From contig OX638327.1 of NCBI GenBank assembly GCA_951812745.1, positions 2,282,995 through 2,346,994 of the forward strand: a stretch of 64,000 bases of DNA, in the 5' to 3' direction. The translations under genes were made by a program, and so were the position numbers. This DNA is from an uncultured Nitrospirales bacterium. GTDB taxonomy: Bacteria; Nitrospirota; Nitrospiria; Nitrospirales; UBA8639. How positions within the stretch are numbered: position 1 is the stretch's first letter; the number at the start of each line of letters is the position of its first letter. Shown here in pieces: positions 8,896 to 18,128 of this stretch. A model generated the notes under the pieces. It was not told the DNA's origin and ran no database searches. It saw only the letters and a program-made list of their open reading frames with translations.

Positions 8896-9972
8896 CTAGC
8901 CGTTAACGGAACTCAACTCGATTTCATCCCGGCCTGTCTGCGGATGGTGCTCCGGATAGAATTGCCGGCAATACCGTCGATACGCTCCAATTTCCCCGTC
9001 CGAGCGACAGAGCAGCGGGCGGGGCCGATAGTGTTTTCGGCCCCAGATCACGACGTCCTGCAACACGTCCCGCTTCTGGGCAGCCATAATGATTTTGTTC
9101 ATGAGCCTGGTGCGCAGGCGCAACGGCAGGAAACGCATGCCCACGATCGGCCGCTTCGGTTTCAGTATGTGCCGTACCTGGCTGACCAGCACCAGTTCGA
9201 CGAGTCTGCCGTCGATGGGCGTTGCGAGCACCCACAAACGCGTATGCATGTCGATCGCATGCTCGTGAACCTCGACGAACGAATAGCCCAACCCGTGCAC
9301 GTGGGTGACGGCGGAAACATCGTACGTGAAGACCTTGATCCCGGCGATGGTCTGGGTTCGTTTGAAGTCGAAGCAACTCTTGAGGTAAGCGCCGTCTATT
9401 GAGACCGGTCCGATCCCGTGCACGCTGTTGTAGCCATGCACGTAGCGCAGATGTCCGAGGTCCACGGAATTCTCGGTCGTTTCCTGGGGATGCCCCGGGA
9501 ACCGGAAACTTCGGAATTCCAAATCGGTCCAGTCGGTACCGGTGGGTGGCGCGTCTGGAAGCTCCCATTGCGGCGGCCGGCCGCCGTTGCCCCACCAGGC
9601 AAAAACCAGACCCAGAATTTCGCGCGTCGGGAAGACCTTCAGTCTGGCAGTTCCGGGCGGCGGCGCATAGGGCGTGGCCACGCATTGGCCGGTGACATCG
9701 TACTCGAAGCCGTGGAACGGACAGACGAGGCAGCCGTTGCGCACGCGGCCTCCGGCTTCCGGCCCCAGTTCGGAGCCCAGATGCGGGCAGATCGCCTCGG
9801 CCACACAGATGTCCCCGTCCTCGTTGCACCATGCGACAATTTCCTCGCCCAGCCAGGTTTTTTGAAACAACTTCTCCCGCTCGATCGTTTTGCGGCTGGC
9901 GATGAAATACCAGCCTTCCGGAAAGGGAGAAAGCAAGGGGGGGGCGTTACGCTCGTCTCGACTGGTTGTCAT
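8896..9972 (-). CDS. Rieske non-haem iron oxygenase (SdmA / cholesterol 7-desaturase type)
   Basis: This 358-residue oxygenase has an N-terminal Rieske [2Fe-2S] domain with ligands C62-P-H64 and C84-P-F-H87, and a C-terminal catalytic domain with the mononuclear-iron stretch ENSVDLGHLRYVHG (Asp and two His). The size and single-subunit layout match DAF-36/Neverland-like sterol 7-desaturases and bacterial SdmA, which oxidises sterol C-4 methyl groups. No dedicated reductase is adjacent, although the FAD protein at 7421 is nearby. The gene follows the barrel-protein gene by 114 bp on the same strand, suggesting co-transcription. A fragment of a second copy persists at 4236-4561. The family assignment is strong; sterol as substrate is inferred from context. 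Confidence 0.88.
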   Translation of the reverse strand: MTTSRDERNAPPLLSPFPEGWYFIASRKTIEREKLFQKTWLGEEIVAWCNEDGDICVAEAICPHLGSELGPEAGGRVRNGCLVCPFHGFEYDVTGQCVATPYAPPPGTARLKVFPTREILGLVFAWWGNGGRPPQWELPDAPPTGTDWTDLEFRSFRFPGHPQETTENSVDLGHLRYVHGYNSVHGIGPVSIDGAYLKSCFDFKRTQTIAGIKVFTYDVSAVTHVHGLGYSFVEVHEHAIDMHTRLWVLATPIDGRLVELVLVSQVRHILKPKRPIVGMRFLPLRLRTRLMNKIIMAAQKRDVLQDVVIWGRKHYRPRPLLCRSDGEIGAYRRYCRQFYPEHHPQTGRDEIELSSVNG

Positions 9973-10086
9973 GGGTATCCGCCATCCCCCGGTCCGGAGG
10001 CTGCGGCTTCGCTGACCGGCAACCGCTTAAGGATCACGCCATTGCATTCTGTGTCCCGTCCGGACGTTCAGAGTCTGCATGGACGC

Positions 10087-10986
10087 CTAGAATCGATAGC
10101 GTACGCCGATCTCGAAGAGATGAACTTGCATATCAGTCGTCGCCGTGGCCGTTGCACCCATGGCACTTCTGCCGGTGAACTCCAACTGGTTGGATTTTAA
10201 CAGGCGGTAGCCCAATTGGACGGTAATGGCATCGGTCACCTCATAGCCCAGCCCTGCGCCGACCTGATAGGCGAACACCGTATCGGTGCTGGAAAGTTCG
10301 GGTACAGTCCCCGGGTCCAGTTTGGCCTGGGCTATGGCCCCTTGTCGGATTCCTTCTTGGACTGCAGGAGGCAGTGAGGCGAAGCCAGGTGTTGCTTGTT
10401 GCGCTTGTAGGACCGCAAGCTCGTTCGCAGCCCCTTGCGCGACCTCGTTACGGTCATATTCCACGTCGCCCCAATCGACCTGGACGACACCGAGGCCGCC
10501 GCCGATGTAGGGTTTCCAACGGGAACCGGTATCAAAGTCGTACCAGACATTCACCATGCCGCCCAGTTGGTTTGCCGAGCCGGACACGTCGATGGGATGA
10601 TCCCCCTCAATATCAATTGTCCCTAGTCCCGGCACGGTAGTGGTCCGTCCCTTGTAGGTCAGATCGCCGATTGCGGCTCTGGCGAAGAACACTTCGCCAT
10701 CGACACGGAACCCTGTGCCGAATTCATAGCCCAGTGTACCGCTGACCCTGAACCCCGTCTTGTACGAGTTGACGGCGTCCGCCTTGTACGGGATTCCTCC
10801 CGCTTGCCCACGCTCGACGCTCTCCGAGTCGTCAATGAACATGACCGGTACGTTCAAGCCGACGTACCATCTCGAATCCGCAGCGCGCGCATCGGGTGTG
10901 AACAACGGCAGAAGAAATATAGCAAGGACGGCCGCCGTAACGAAAATTCGTCTAAGCAGATTTGCACGATGGAAAGTCAGTCTCAT
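10087..10986 (-). CDS. Outer-membrane beta-barrel protein, intact copy
   Basis: The 299-residue protein has a clear signal peptide (hydrophobic stretch ending DARAADSRWYVG, cleavage near residue 36), alternating-residue strands, and a C-terminal aromatic RYRF that fits the outer-membrane assembly signal. It has PYIGGGLG and YQVGAGLGYEV motifs seen in OmpW/OmpA-like and surface-antigen barrels. A similar protein (PYVGGGLG, FAYQVGAGIGY) starts at 63303. GAGGAG precedes the ATG. It heads a two-gene unit with the Rieske oxygenase and is divergent from the exporter copy. A role in moving or anchoring the island's lipid product at the outer membrane is possible but not shown. Confidence 0.85.
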   Translation of the reverse strand: MRLTFHRANLLRRIFVTAAVLAIFLLPLFTPDARAADSRWYVGLNVPVMFIDDSESVERGQAGGIPYKADAVNSYKTGFRVSGTLGYEFGTGFRVDGEVFFARAAIGDLTYKGRTTTVPGLGTIDIEGDHPIDVSGSANQLGGMVNVWYDFDTGSRWKPYIGGGLGVVQVDWGDVEYDRNEVAQGAANELAVLQAQQATPGFASLPPAVQEGIRQGAIAQAKLDPGTVPELSSTDTVFAYQVGAGLGYEVTDAITVQLGYRLLKSNQLEFTGRSAMGATATATTDMQVHLFEIGVRYRF

Positions 10987-11026
10987 GGCATCTCCTCGCT
11001 TTCAGCTCGACTGCTGTTTTCCTGAT

Positions 11027-11483
11027 CGTGTCCCGAGGCGTGGGGTAGTAGCGTTTTGCTCCATGCAGCTTCCGGCGTGCTGGACAGGAACACTCAGGCT
11101 GTCTTATGGGCGGCACTATAGCCTATTGGAGCTATAGAATCCAGTGTCATGTATTGCACTCTTTGCAGTTACACTTAAAACTTTTTGGATGGTCCACTCG
11201 TCGTTCTGCTGGGCGAGGATGGCGCCGACGAGGCGGGGGCTTGCGGCCTCGTTGGGACGGGAGGCGCAGGAGCGGGTCTTCCAGTGAGTCCGATGCATGA
11301 TACTGGAATCTGCTATTTCGCTGAGCTATAATATCCCCCTCAGACTTCCTGCCGTGGCACCCTGAGTGTTCCTTCCATCCCCTACGGAAGCTTAGTGGCG
11401 ATGATCGAAATGCACCTCCAGCACACAACCGCCAATGGAACCGGCTGGTTCGCCGCGGCGGCACGCCGCCGGACCGCGAAGCC
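11027..11483 (+). promoter_or_regulatory. Divergent promoter region of duplicated block, copy B
   Basis: This non-coding interval lies between the divergent barrel-protein and exporter copies and is homologous to 4604-5032. A conserved TATAAT lies at 11327-11332, preceded in both copies by TGATACTGGAAT. Compared with copy A it carries short insertions, including about 18 bases after TTGCACTCTTT. It presumably drives the barrel/oxygenase pair leftwards and, originally, the exporter rightwards. Confidence 0.5.
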
Positions 11484-12428
11484 ATGACCTCCGTCACTCT
11501 GGACCGCTACACCGCGTTCATGTTGCGCCACCAATGGCTGGTCCTCGCGTCGGCCGTGGCGGTCATGCTGGTTCTGACGGCCGGTTTCCAATTCATCACC
11601 ATCTCCAACGACTGGCGCGACATGTTGGACGAGGACAATCCTCAACTCGTTGCTTTCGACACCTTGGAGGACACCTACACGGCAACCAATGCGGCGATGA
11701 TCGCAGTCGCGCCCAAGGGGGGGTCCGTCTTCACCCGCGAGGCGCTCGGCGCCATCGAGGAGTTGACCGAGGCCGCGTGGCGCGTGCCCTCGTCCACCCG
11801 GGTCGACTCCCTGACCAACTATACCCACACCGAGTCGGTCGAGGACGACTTGACCGTCGAACAACTCGTGGATGACGCGGGATCGCTCAGCGATGACGAC
11901 CTCGCGACCGAGGCAACGGGGATCAGCCTGGTCTTCGCCCACCTGAACATACAGAACACCAAGAGCATGTTGGGGGTCACGGCCATGGCCCTCATTTCGC
12001 TGCTCCTGATCGGGATTTTCAGAAGCGTGCGCCTCGGCCTCGTCAGCCTCGTGCCCAACTTCATCCCCGCGACCATGGCCTTCGGCGTCTGGGGCTATCT
12101 GTACGGCGAGGTGGGGCCCGCCGGATCTCTCGTGACCGCGATCGCCTTCGGCGCCGTCGTCGACGACACGATTCACTTCATGAGCAATGAAGGCGCGTCG
12201 CGAGGGCCATTCCGCGTCCGAGGCGGTGCGCTACGCCTTCCGGTCGGTCAGGCGCTGTTCACAACGACCATGATGCTGGTACTGGGCTTCCTGGTGTTCG
12301 CTTCGTCGGGATTCGCGATCAGTTGGATGCTCGGCCTCCTGGTTGCGCTCACGATCGGCTTCGCGCTGCTCTGCGATTTCCTGCTCCTCCCGCCCTTATT
12401 GATAGCCCTCGACCGAAAGACACAATGA
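11484..12428 (+). pseudogene. Internally deleted second copy of the MMPL/RND exporter
   Basis: Both ends match the exporter at 5033-7324 closely. A deletion of about 1.33 kb joins SLSDDDLA directly to TEATGISLV at a shared GACCTCGCG, removing the first helix block and most of both loops. A further six bases are lost in the MLGVTAM region. Between 12188 and about 12252 a 5-base and then a 4-base deletion put a 20-residue stretch into another frame and then restore it. The result is a continuous 314-residue frame with one N-terminal helix and the last helix block. It cannot form a normal RND pore, so I call it a pseudogene although it remains translatable. Confidence 0.82.
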
Positions 12429-12577
12429 TGCCTGCCCATCTCGCCCGATCGGTGAACGGGGTTTTCGCGCTTTGCCTAGCCATTCCGGTTTTGCTAGGCA
12501 TGTCGCAATCGCCGCGCGGGATGACGCCACCCCCGAGGAAATCGGGTTGGAGCCATCTCGCCAACTATCTGAAATAA
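12425..12577 (+). CDS. Small secreted-peptide ORF, probably the remnant of a periplasmic partner
   Basis: This 50-residue ORF starts at an ATG overlapping the stop of the exporter copy (ATGA), a classic translational coupling. Its N-terminus is signal-peptide-like (basic start, then FALCLAIPVLLGM), but after cleavage only about 25 residues remain. It sits between the exporter and the TPR protein, the slot where Methylococcus-type sterol transport operons carry a periplasmic binding protein (BstB), and where many MMPL operons carry a lipoprotein-sorting-like protein. Sequence after the first exporter copy (7325-7360) is related only for about 30 bases. I take it as the leftover of a deleted gene, at low confidence. 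Confidence 0.35.
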   Translation: MMPAHLARSVNGVFALCLAIPVLLGMSQSPRGMTPPPRKSGWSHLANYLK

Positions 12578-12584
12578 GCATTTC

Positions 12585-13325
12585 ATGAACACGTCCCTAT
12601 TCCGCACCTTCCTGACAATTCTCTACATGTTCATGCCGGCGGGGACCGCGGGCGCGCAGTCGATCGAAGAGGCACGCATCGTCTATGCCGAGGGCCGCTT
12701 CATGAAGGCCGCCGATCTTGCCCAGGTTCTCGACACCTCCGAAGGCTATGCATTGGCGGCCAATTCACTGGCGATTTACGGCTATTACATTGCGCCGGAT
12801 AGCGAAAAGGAAGGCTTGTTCAAGCGAGCCGAAAAACTCGCGCGAAAGGCGAGCCGGCTCGACGCGGCCAACCCGGAAGCCCATCTCCAATTAGCCCATG
12901 CCATGGGACGTCACGCGCAGGTGATGGGAACATTGAAGGCATTGAACGAGGGCTACGCCAGCCAAGTGCGCGATGCCATTCAAGAGGCGCTTCGGCTGGA
13001 CCCGGACATGGCAGCCGCCCATTTGAGCTTCGCCGCCTGGCATGCGGGAGCCGTCAGCAAAGGCGGACTCTTAGCCCGTCTGCTCTATGGGGCGAACGAA
13101 GAGGACGCTCGCGCACATTTCGAGCGGGCCCTCGAATTGGCGCCTCAAGAGAAGATCGTGCTTTTCGAGTACGCATTTGGCCTTCTGAGCCTGGATGCCG
13201 ATCACAACCGCGAGAAAGCGCGCGACCTGCTCAAACGCGGGATACAATTACCTTCGAAAGACGCCCACGATCGCATCATTCACCGGAAGGCGGTCGAGCG
13301 GCTGACGGCTCTCGACGGCGGATAA
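12585..13325 (+). CDS. Periplasmic TPR-repeat protein (BstC-like position)
   Basis: The 246-residue protein has a signal peptide (LTILYMFMPAGTAGAQ) and helical repeats of TPR type: AARKASRLDAANPEAHLQLA-like, IQEALRLDPDMAAAHLSFA and FERALELAPQEKIVLFEYA spaced about 34-45 residues apart. It begins 7 bp after the small ORF and is last in the exporter-copy unit, so co-transcription is likely. In methanotroph sterol export the third component, BstC, is also a TPR-like periplasmic protein; here the likeness is by position and fold only. It may be the island's periplasmic carrier or scaffold. Confidence 0.72.
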   Translation: MNTSLFRTFLTILYMFMPAGTAGAQSIEEARIVYAEGRFMKAADLAQVLDTSEGYALAANSLAIYGYYIAPDSEKEGLFKRAEKLARKASRLDAANPEAHLQLAHAMGRHAQVMGTLKALNEGYASQVRDAIQEALRLDPDMAAAHLSFAAWHAGAVSKGGLLARLLYGANEEDARAHFERALELAPQEKIVLFEYAFGLLSLDADHNREKARDLLKRGIQLPSKDAHDRIIHRKAVERLTALDGG

Positions 13326-13446
13326 CTCGGCTGGGAGCGCCAACACCCTCGGCGGGTGGCCCATGGCGCATCCAAAGAACGCCGCCGGCAATAACCGGTG
13401 TTATGGCCCCCCTCCCCCAGGACCGTTTTACACGAAACAAAATCCT

Positions 13447-13470
13447 GGATTCCTGCTTTCGCAGGAATCC
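13447..13470. repeat. REP-like perfect palindrome
   Basis: Ten-base arms GGATTCCTGC and GCAGGAATCC flank a TTTC loop. This resembles the widespread dispersed intergenic palindromes built on GGATTCC-type arms. It lies between the TPR gene and the insertion element and could form a stable hairpin. Confidence 0.8.
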
Positions 13471-13528
13471 TCCATGCAAGCTCGCCACCTGCACACTAAG
13501 GGATGAAAATGGGACCACTCGCACTAGT

Positions 13529-13563
13529 CTGTCATCCTTGTCAATGTTCAGTCATTCGTTGAC
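13529..13563. repeat. Left arm of a 35-bp inverted repeat flanking the IS110-type element
   Basis: The arm beginning CTGTCATCCTTGTC is the reverse complement of 14869-14903 with three mismatches in 35. Inside both arms lies a further GTCATYCTGAGC-type segment, about 13617 on the left and about 14840 on the right. The arms enclose the insertion element, suggesting that the element landed in a pre-existing palindromic repeat. Its end GTCATTCGTTGAC recurs at 47588-47600. Confidence 0.8.
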
Positions 13564-13686
13564 AGTCTTTGCCTGCATGAGGGAGAAGCCACCATCCTGC
13601 GCAATCCGCCTCATCTGTCATCCTGAGCTTGGCCTGAGCGGAGCGAAGCAACTGTGTTGAATGCACACCAGATCGCTTCTCGGTTT

Positions 13687-14636
<950 letters not shown>

Positions 14637-14868
14637 TCACTGGCCCAGGCAACTGTACGGGCTTGTATGAGCAAAGGTGCGGCGGGAGCTGCTTCGCTAC
14701 GGTCTTGCAAGACCCAGGATCTCTCGGCCTGCCGCACCCCGCTACACCACGATCGTAGCACTTTTTGGACACACAAGGATCTCGGCGTTGAGGCGTTCGG
14801 TGGTTGGGCAAGAGATTCTTCGCCTCCGGCTCAGAATGACCATTCTGGTGTCGGCGTCCCTTCATTCG

Positions 14869-14903
14869 GTCAACGAATCACTGAACACAGACAAGGATGA
14901 CAG
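14869..14903. repeat. Right arm of the 35-bp inverted repeat
   Basis: This is the reverse complement, with three mismatches, of 13529-13563. The region 14610-14868 between the transposase start and this arm contains no gene I can support. It holds the presumed IS110 end and a GAGATTCTTCGCCTCCGGCT segment of the dispersed 'GTCATTCTGAGC' repeat type. Confidence 0.8.
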
Positions 14904-14952
14904 ACGCAGGCTATTGCTGGCTATTTTCATACCAGGATGATAGTGTGGCGAG

Positions 14953-15474
14953 ATGATGGCACGTCACGTTTCACCCTCGATTTCGCTTTTGATCTTCTTC
15001 CTTTGGTTGCCTGAACTGCTCCTCGCTGCGAATACGACGTCCACGCCGCAACCGGGCTTTCAGGGGATTCCCTGGGGAAGTGCGTTGGCTGAACTGTCTC
15101 AACTCGTCCTTGTCGAGCCTGACGGTCGGGTCGATATTTTTGAATATCAGGAAGGCCCGCCGCAGTTTGCGAACGAACCGGTCGAATCCATCAAGTTCTA
15201 CGCCATCGATGCCAAATTTGCTCGGGTGATGATCCGGTACCGAACCGAAGAAACGCACAACCGGATCAAGGAAGCTCTGGAGTCGGAATTCGGGAAAATT
15301 CAACACAGCCCCGGCTCGATGATCCGGGGGCTGAACCAGGAATACTCCTGGCGTCTCGAGGAAACCGAAATCGGTTTGAGTTACCGGGGACTGGGAGAAC
15401 GCGGGTTGCTGATGATTCAGAGCCGTATCCTAGCGCCGCGGTTTCTCGATCTGTTGAGCGACCATACGCATTAG
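14953..15474 (+). CDS. Secreted protein of unknown function
   Basis: The 173-residue protein begins with a hydrophobic signal peptide (ISLLIFFLWLPELLLAA, cleavage near residue 26). The mature part opens with GFQGIPWGSALAELSQL, a pattern common in small periplasmic proteins that compare a predicted with an observed structure, followed by mixed alpha/beta sequence. I recognise no catalytic motif. It converges on the PLP decarboxylase gene, 17 bp away. Likely a periplasmic protein of a lineage-specific family. Confidence 0.6.
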   Translation: MMARHVSPSISLLIFFLWLPELLLAANTTSTPQPGFQGIPWGSALAELSQLVLVEPDGRVDIFEYQEGPPQFANEPVESIKFYAIDAKFARVMIRYRTEETHNRIKEALESEFGKIQHSPGSMIRGLNQEYSWRLEETEIGLSYRGLGERGLLMIQSRILAPRFLDLLSDHTH

Positions 15475-15491
15475 CCCACGACGCCAGCGGC

Positions 15492-17132
15492 TTAGCCCTC
15501 GATCTGATTCCTGGCTTCCAACACCTTCCGAACGACCACTTCGATTTGTTCCTCATCGGCAAAGGGGGAAAGGATAAAGGATTTCAACGCCACGATCGGC
15601 TCCCCGTATTCCGAAGTACGATAGCAATCCGTTAAGGACAACATCGCCCCCCGTCCTTCCATCGCCTCTTGATGGACGTACTGGAACACCTGCCGGTTAT
15701 ACTCATTGTGCGATCTCAACATCTCTCGATTGGCAACGTCTTTGCTTTCCGCCTCTTTGATCCGAAACGTATCGATCCCATGAGGATACACCCGAAACAG
15801 GGTCACCGGGCCGAAATTTTCCCGATTCAAGACCGTGGTACAATCGTGCCCCTCCAAATGTTCACGGAGCAACTGGGCCATCTCCACAATGTGGCCGATA
15901 ATGACTTGCAAGCCTTGCTTCCCGAACAATTTCATATTTGCCAGTGCCGCGAGAATCCCGCCTCCCGCGCGAGAGGTCTCGACGGTATACAGCCCCGGCC
16001 GGTGGGTTCCGAATTGATAGAGATACGGCATCTGCTCTTGAGGCCGATGAATGAAGTCCAGGTCGTCACGATGTTTGAACAACACCAGGCTCGAGATATA
16101 CGGGGCAAACCCCGATTTGTGAAAATCGATCCCCACGCTGTCGGCCAGAGCCAAACGGTGGATGGGAACACGCGCCCCGGCCAACGCGCGAAGGGTGCGC
16201 GGTCGGAATCCTAAGGCATTGCGCTCGAAATCATAGTCGTTAAATACCGACCAGGCCCAGCCGATCACGGCATCGGCGTGAACGTGGGGTCGGTACGGAA
16301 GCTGAAATTCGTTCACCAATTCATCGCGCACCGCCACGATCCCGGCAAGATCGTCAAGCCCAAAGGCATCGGTGGTCCCCATGGTGGCGATCACGGCGGC
16401 GATTTTCCCGCCCCGTCTGAGGATCGTCCTGGCTTGCTCTCGAAAGGCCTCGACTCTCATGGCGTTTCGCGAGTCCGTGGGAACCGTGACGACACTCTGC
16501 GATCCGAGGCCCAACCACCCCGCAATGTTGTATCGACAATAATGACTGGCCTCGCTGGCAAAGATGACCGCGTCCTCCCGCACTCCTGACGTCATGGCGC
16601 CGGGGATCGCTTTTTCCAATCCGATTTTGGCGCCGTAAAGCGTCGTGCCGGTCCCGCCGAAGGTGAACACCCCTCCGGCGCGATCAGGCTCGTATCCCAC
16701 GAGACGCGCGGTCATCGCCACCATCTCCACTTCCGCCAGGGCCAAGCGGTGACTATATTCGTCCCATCCGAGATTGGGGTTATACAAGGACGCTAAAAGA
16801 ACCCCGATCAGAGAGGAGATGGTCGGCGGAGGGACCACGTTCTGTTGCGTGTGGGGATGTCCGGGAATGGTCAACCCCGAACAATACGACACCAGCTCAG
16901 CGGTGACGTCCTCGACACTCAGGCCGCTATCGGGAAGACTCGCTTCCCGAGCCTTGGCATAGTCCAGGGGCATTCGTTGCCCCAGAATGGGCCGCTCACT
17001 TTTCAGCTCGTCCATCGCATCCATCGCGCGCATGACGCTATGGACAAAGTAGCTGTCATGAACGCGATCGGAAATCGGCTGAGGAAAGCAGACGCGGATC
17101 CTGGCCAACAGGTCGCGGTACGGTGCGGTCAT
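15492..17132 (-). CDS. PLP-dependent decarboxylase (glutamate/aromatic amino acid decarboxylase family)
   Basis: This group II PLP decarboxylase (fold type I) has HVHADAVIGWAW, the Asp/Ala stretch that contacts the pyridine ring, and DFHKSGFAPYISS, containing the His-Lys that binds PLP. I choose the ATG at 17132 (MTAPYRDLL) over the longer frame starting at 17177 because AAGGAGGG lies 8 bases before it; this gives 546 residues. Relatives act on glutamate, tyrosine or 2,4-diaminobutyrate, and the substrate cannot be told from motifs. It is divergent from the DUF6445 gene. Confidence 0.82.
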   Translation of the reverse strand: MTAPYRDLLARIRVCFPQPISDRVHDSYFVHSVMRAMDAMDELKSERPILGQRMPLDYAKAREASLPDSGLSVEDVTAELVSYCSGLTIPGHPHTQQNVVPPPTISSLIGVLLASLYNPNLGWDEYSHRLALAEVEMVAMTARLVGYEPDRAGGVFTFGGTGTTLYGAKIGLEKAIPGAMTSGVREDAVIFASEASHYCRYNIAGWLGLGSQSVVTVPTDSRNAMRVEAFREQARTILRRGGKIAAVIATMGTTDAFGLDDLAGIVAVRDELVNEFQLPYRPHVHADAVIGWAWSVFNDYDFERNALGFRPRTLRALAGARVPIHRLALADSVGIDFHKSGFAPYISSLVLFKHRDDLDFIHRPQEQMPYLYQFGTHRPGLYTVETSRAGGGILAALANMKLFGKQGLQVIIGHIVEMAQLLREHLEGHDCTTVLNRENFGPVTLFRVYPHGIDTFRIKEAESKDVANREMLRSHNEYNRQVFQYVHQEAMEGRGAMLSLTDCYRTSEYGEPIVALKSFILSPFADEEQIEVVVRKVLEARNQIEG

Positions 17133-17285
17133 ACCTTGTTCCCTCCTTGTACTCTTCGGGGATCTCGAACGAGTCACACGTCAAATGGCATTGTATACTA
17201 TTGTACCAGGGAGAGAGTCTCTAGACCGACGTCGTTGCTGTATGGAAGACCATCCCATTGACGCACGAGGATCCGATGGCGCACC

Positions 17286-18086
17286 ATGGCGGAAATCCGT
17301 CACGTGGACAAGGAATCGCTCGTGCCACCCTCTCCTGAAACCTTCGCGATCAATCCCGACTGCCAAGTTTCCATCGAACAGATCGGCCTGGGCCGTCACA
17401 AGGTGGTCATGGTCGACGGGTTCTACCGGTATCCCGACCAGGTTCTGCAACTGGCCTTGGATCTTCCGTATACCGATCGATTCGAGATCGTCGGCAACTT
17501 TCCCGGCGTTCGGGCGTCGGTCAACGTCGAGACCGGGTCGATCGTGGATGCGATCAGTGACTTCTGGGGCATGAAACTGCACCCGTTTTTCGCCCCCCAG
17601 CCGGTCGTGTTTCAAGGCATCACCAACCAGCAGTACCGCCTCAACGTAGGGCAGCGTCAGCCCCATATCGACCAGGACGTGACCGCCATGGTCTACCTGA
17701 ACCCCGCCGACTCCTGCATGGGCGGAACCGGCCTGTACCGTCACGTGCCCACGGGTTTGGAACGAGTGCCCATCGTGCCGGACCGGGAGATTCGCGAACT
17801 GGCCGACAGGTTGGAACTCAGCGACGAATTTCTCAACAGTGCGGAGGGCTATGAAAATTTTCAGAACAGCATGATCTTTAACCCCTTGTTTGCCAACCGG
17901 GAGAATGCCTATATCAATGACGGGAACGCCTATTGGGAACTCCTCTTCCTCATCCCCATGAAGCCCAATCGTCTGATCATTTTCGATGGGCGCTGCTTTC
18001 ATTCACAGCACATCACGGCCGACCAGTACACCCAGGCCTTCCGGGTCAACCAGGTCCTGTATCTCAGCCAGAAGCCAAAATCCTGA
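17286..18086 (+). CDS. DUF6445-type protein, putative 2OG-Fe(II) oxygenase fold
   Basis: The 266-residue soluble protein matches the general pattern of DUF6445. It has HIDQD (HxD) around residue 126, a run of MVYLNP, GGTGLYRH, and a distal FDGRCFHSQHI, an arrangement like the HxD...H iron triad of 2-oxoglutarate oxygenases. No signal peptide is present. It is divergent from the PLP decarboxylase across about 150 bp. The fold is an inference from the HxD...H pattern; function is unknown. Confidence 0.6.
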   Translation: MAEIRHVDKESLVPPSPETFAINPDCQVSIEQIGLGRHKVVMVDGFYRYPDQVLQLALDLPYTDRFEIVGNFPGVRASVNVETGSIVDAISDFWGMKLHPFFAPQPVVFQGITNQQYRLNVGQRQPHIDQDVTAMVYLNPADSCMGGTGLYRHVPTGLERVPIVPDREIRELADRLELSDEFLNSAEGYENFQNSMIFNPLFANRENAYINDGNAYWELLFLIPMKPNRLIIFDGRCFHSQHITADQYTQAFRVNQVLYLSQKPKS

Positions 18087-18128
18087 TCGTCCCGTCAGGC
18101 GTGTCTGTGTTCAGTCATGCGACATGTT

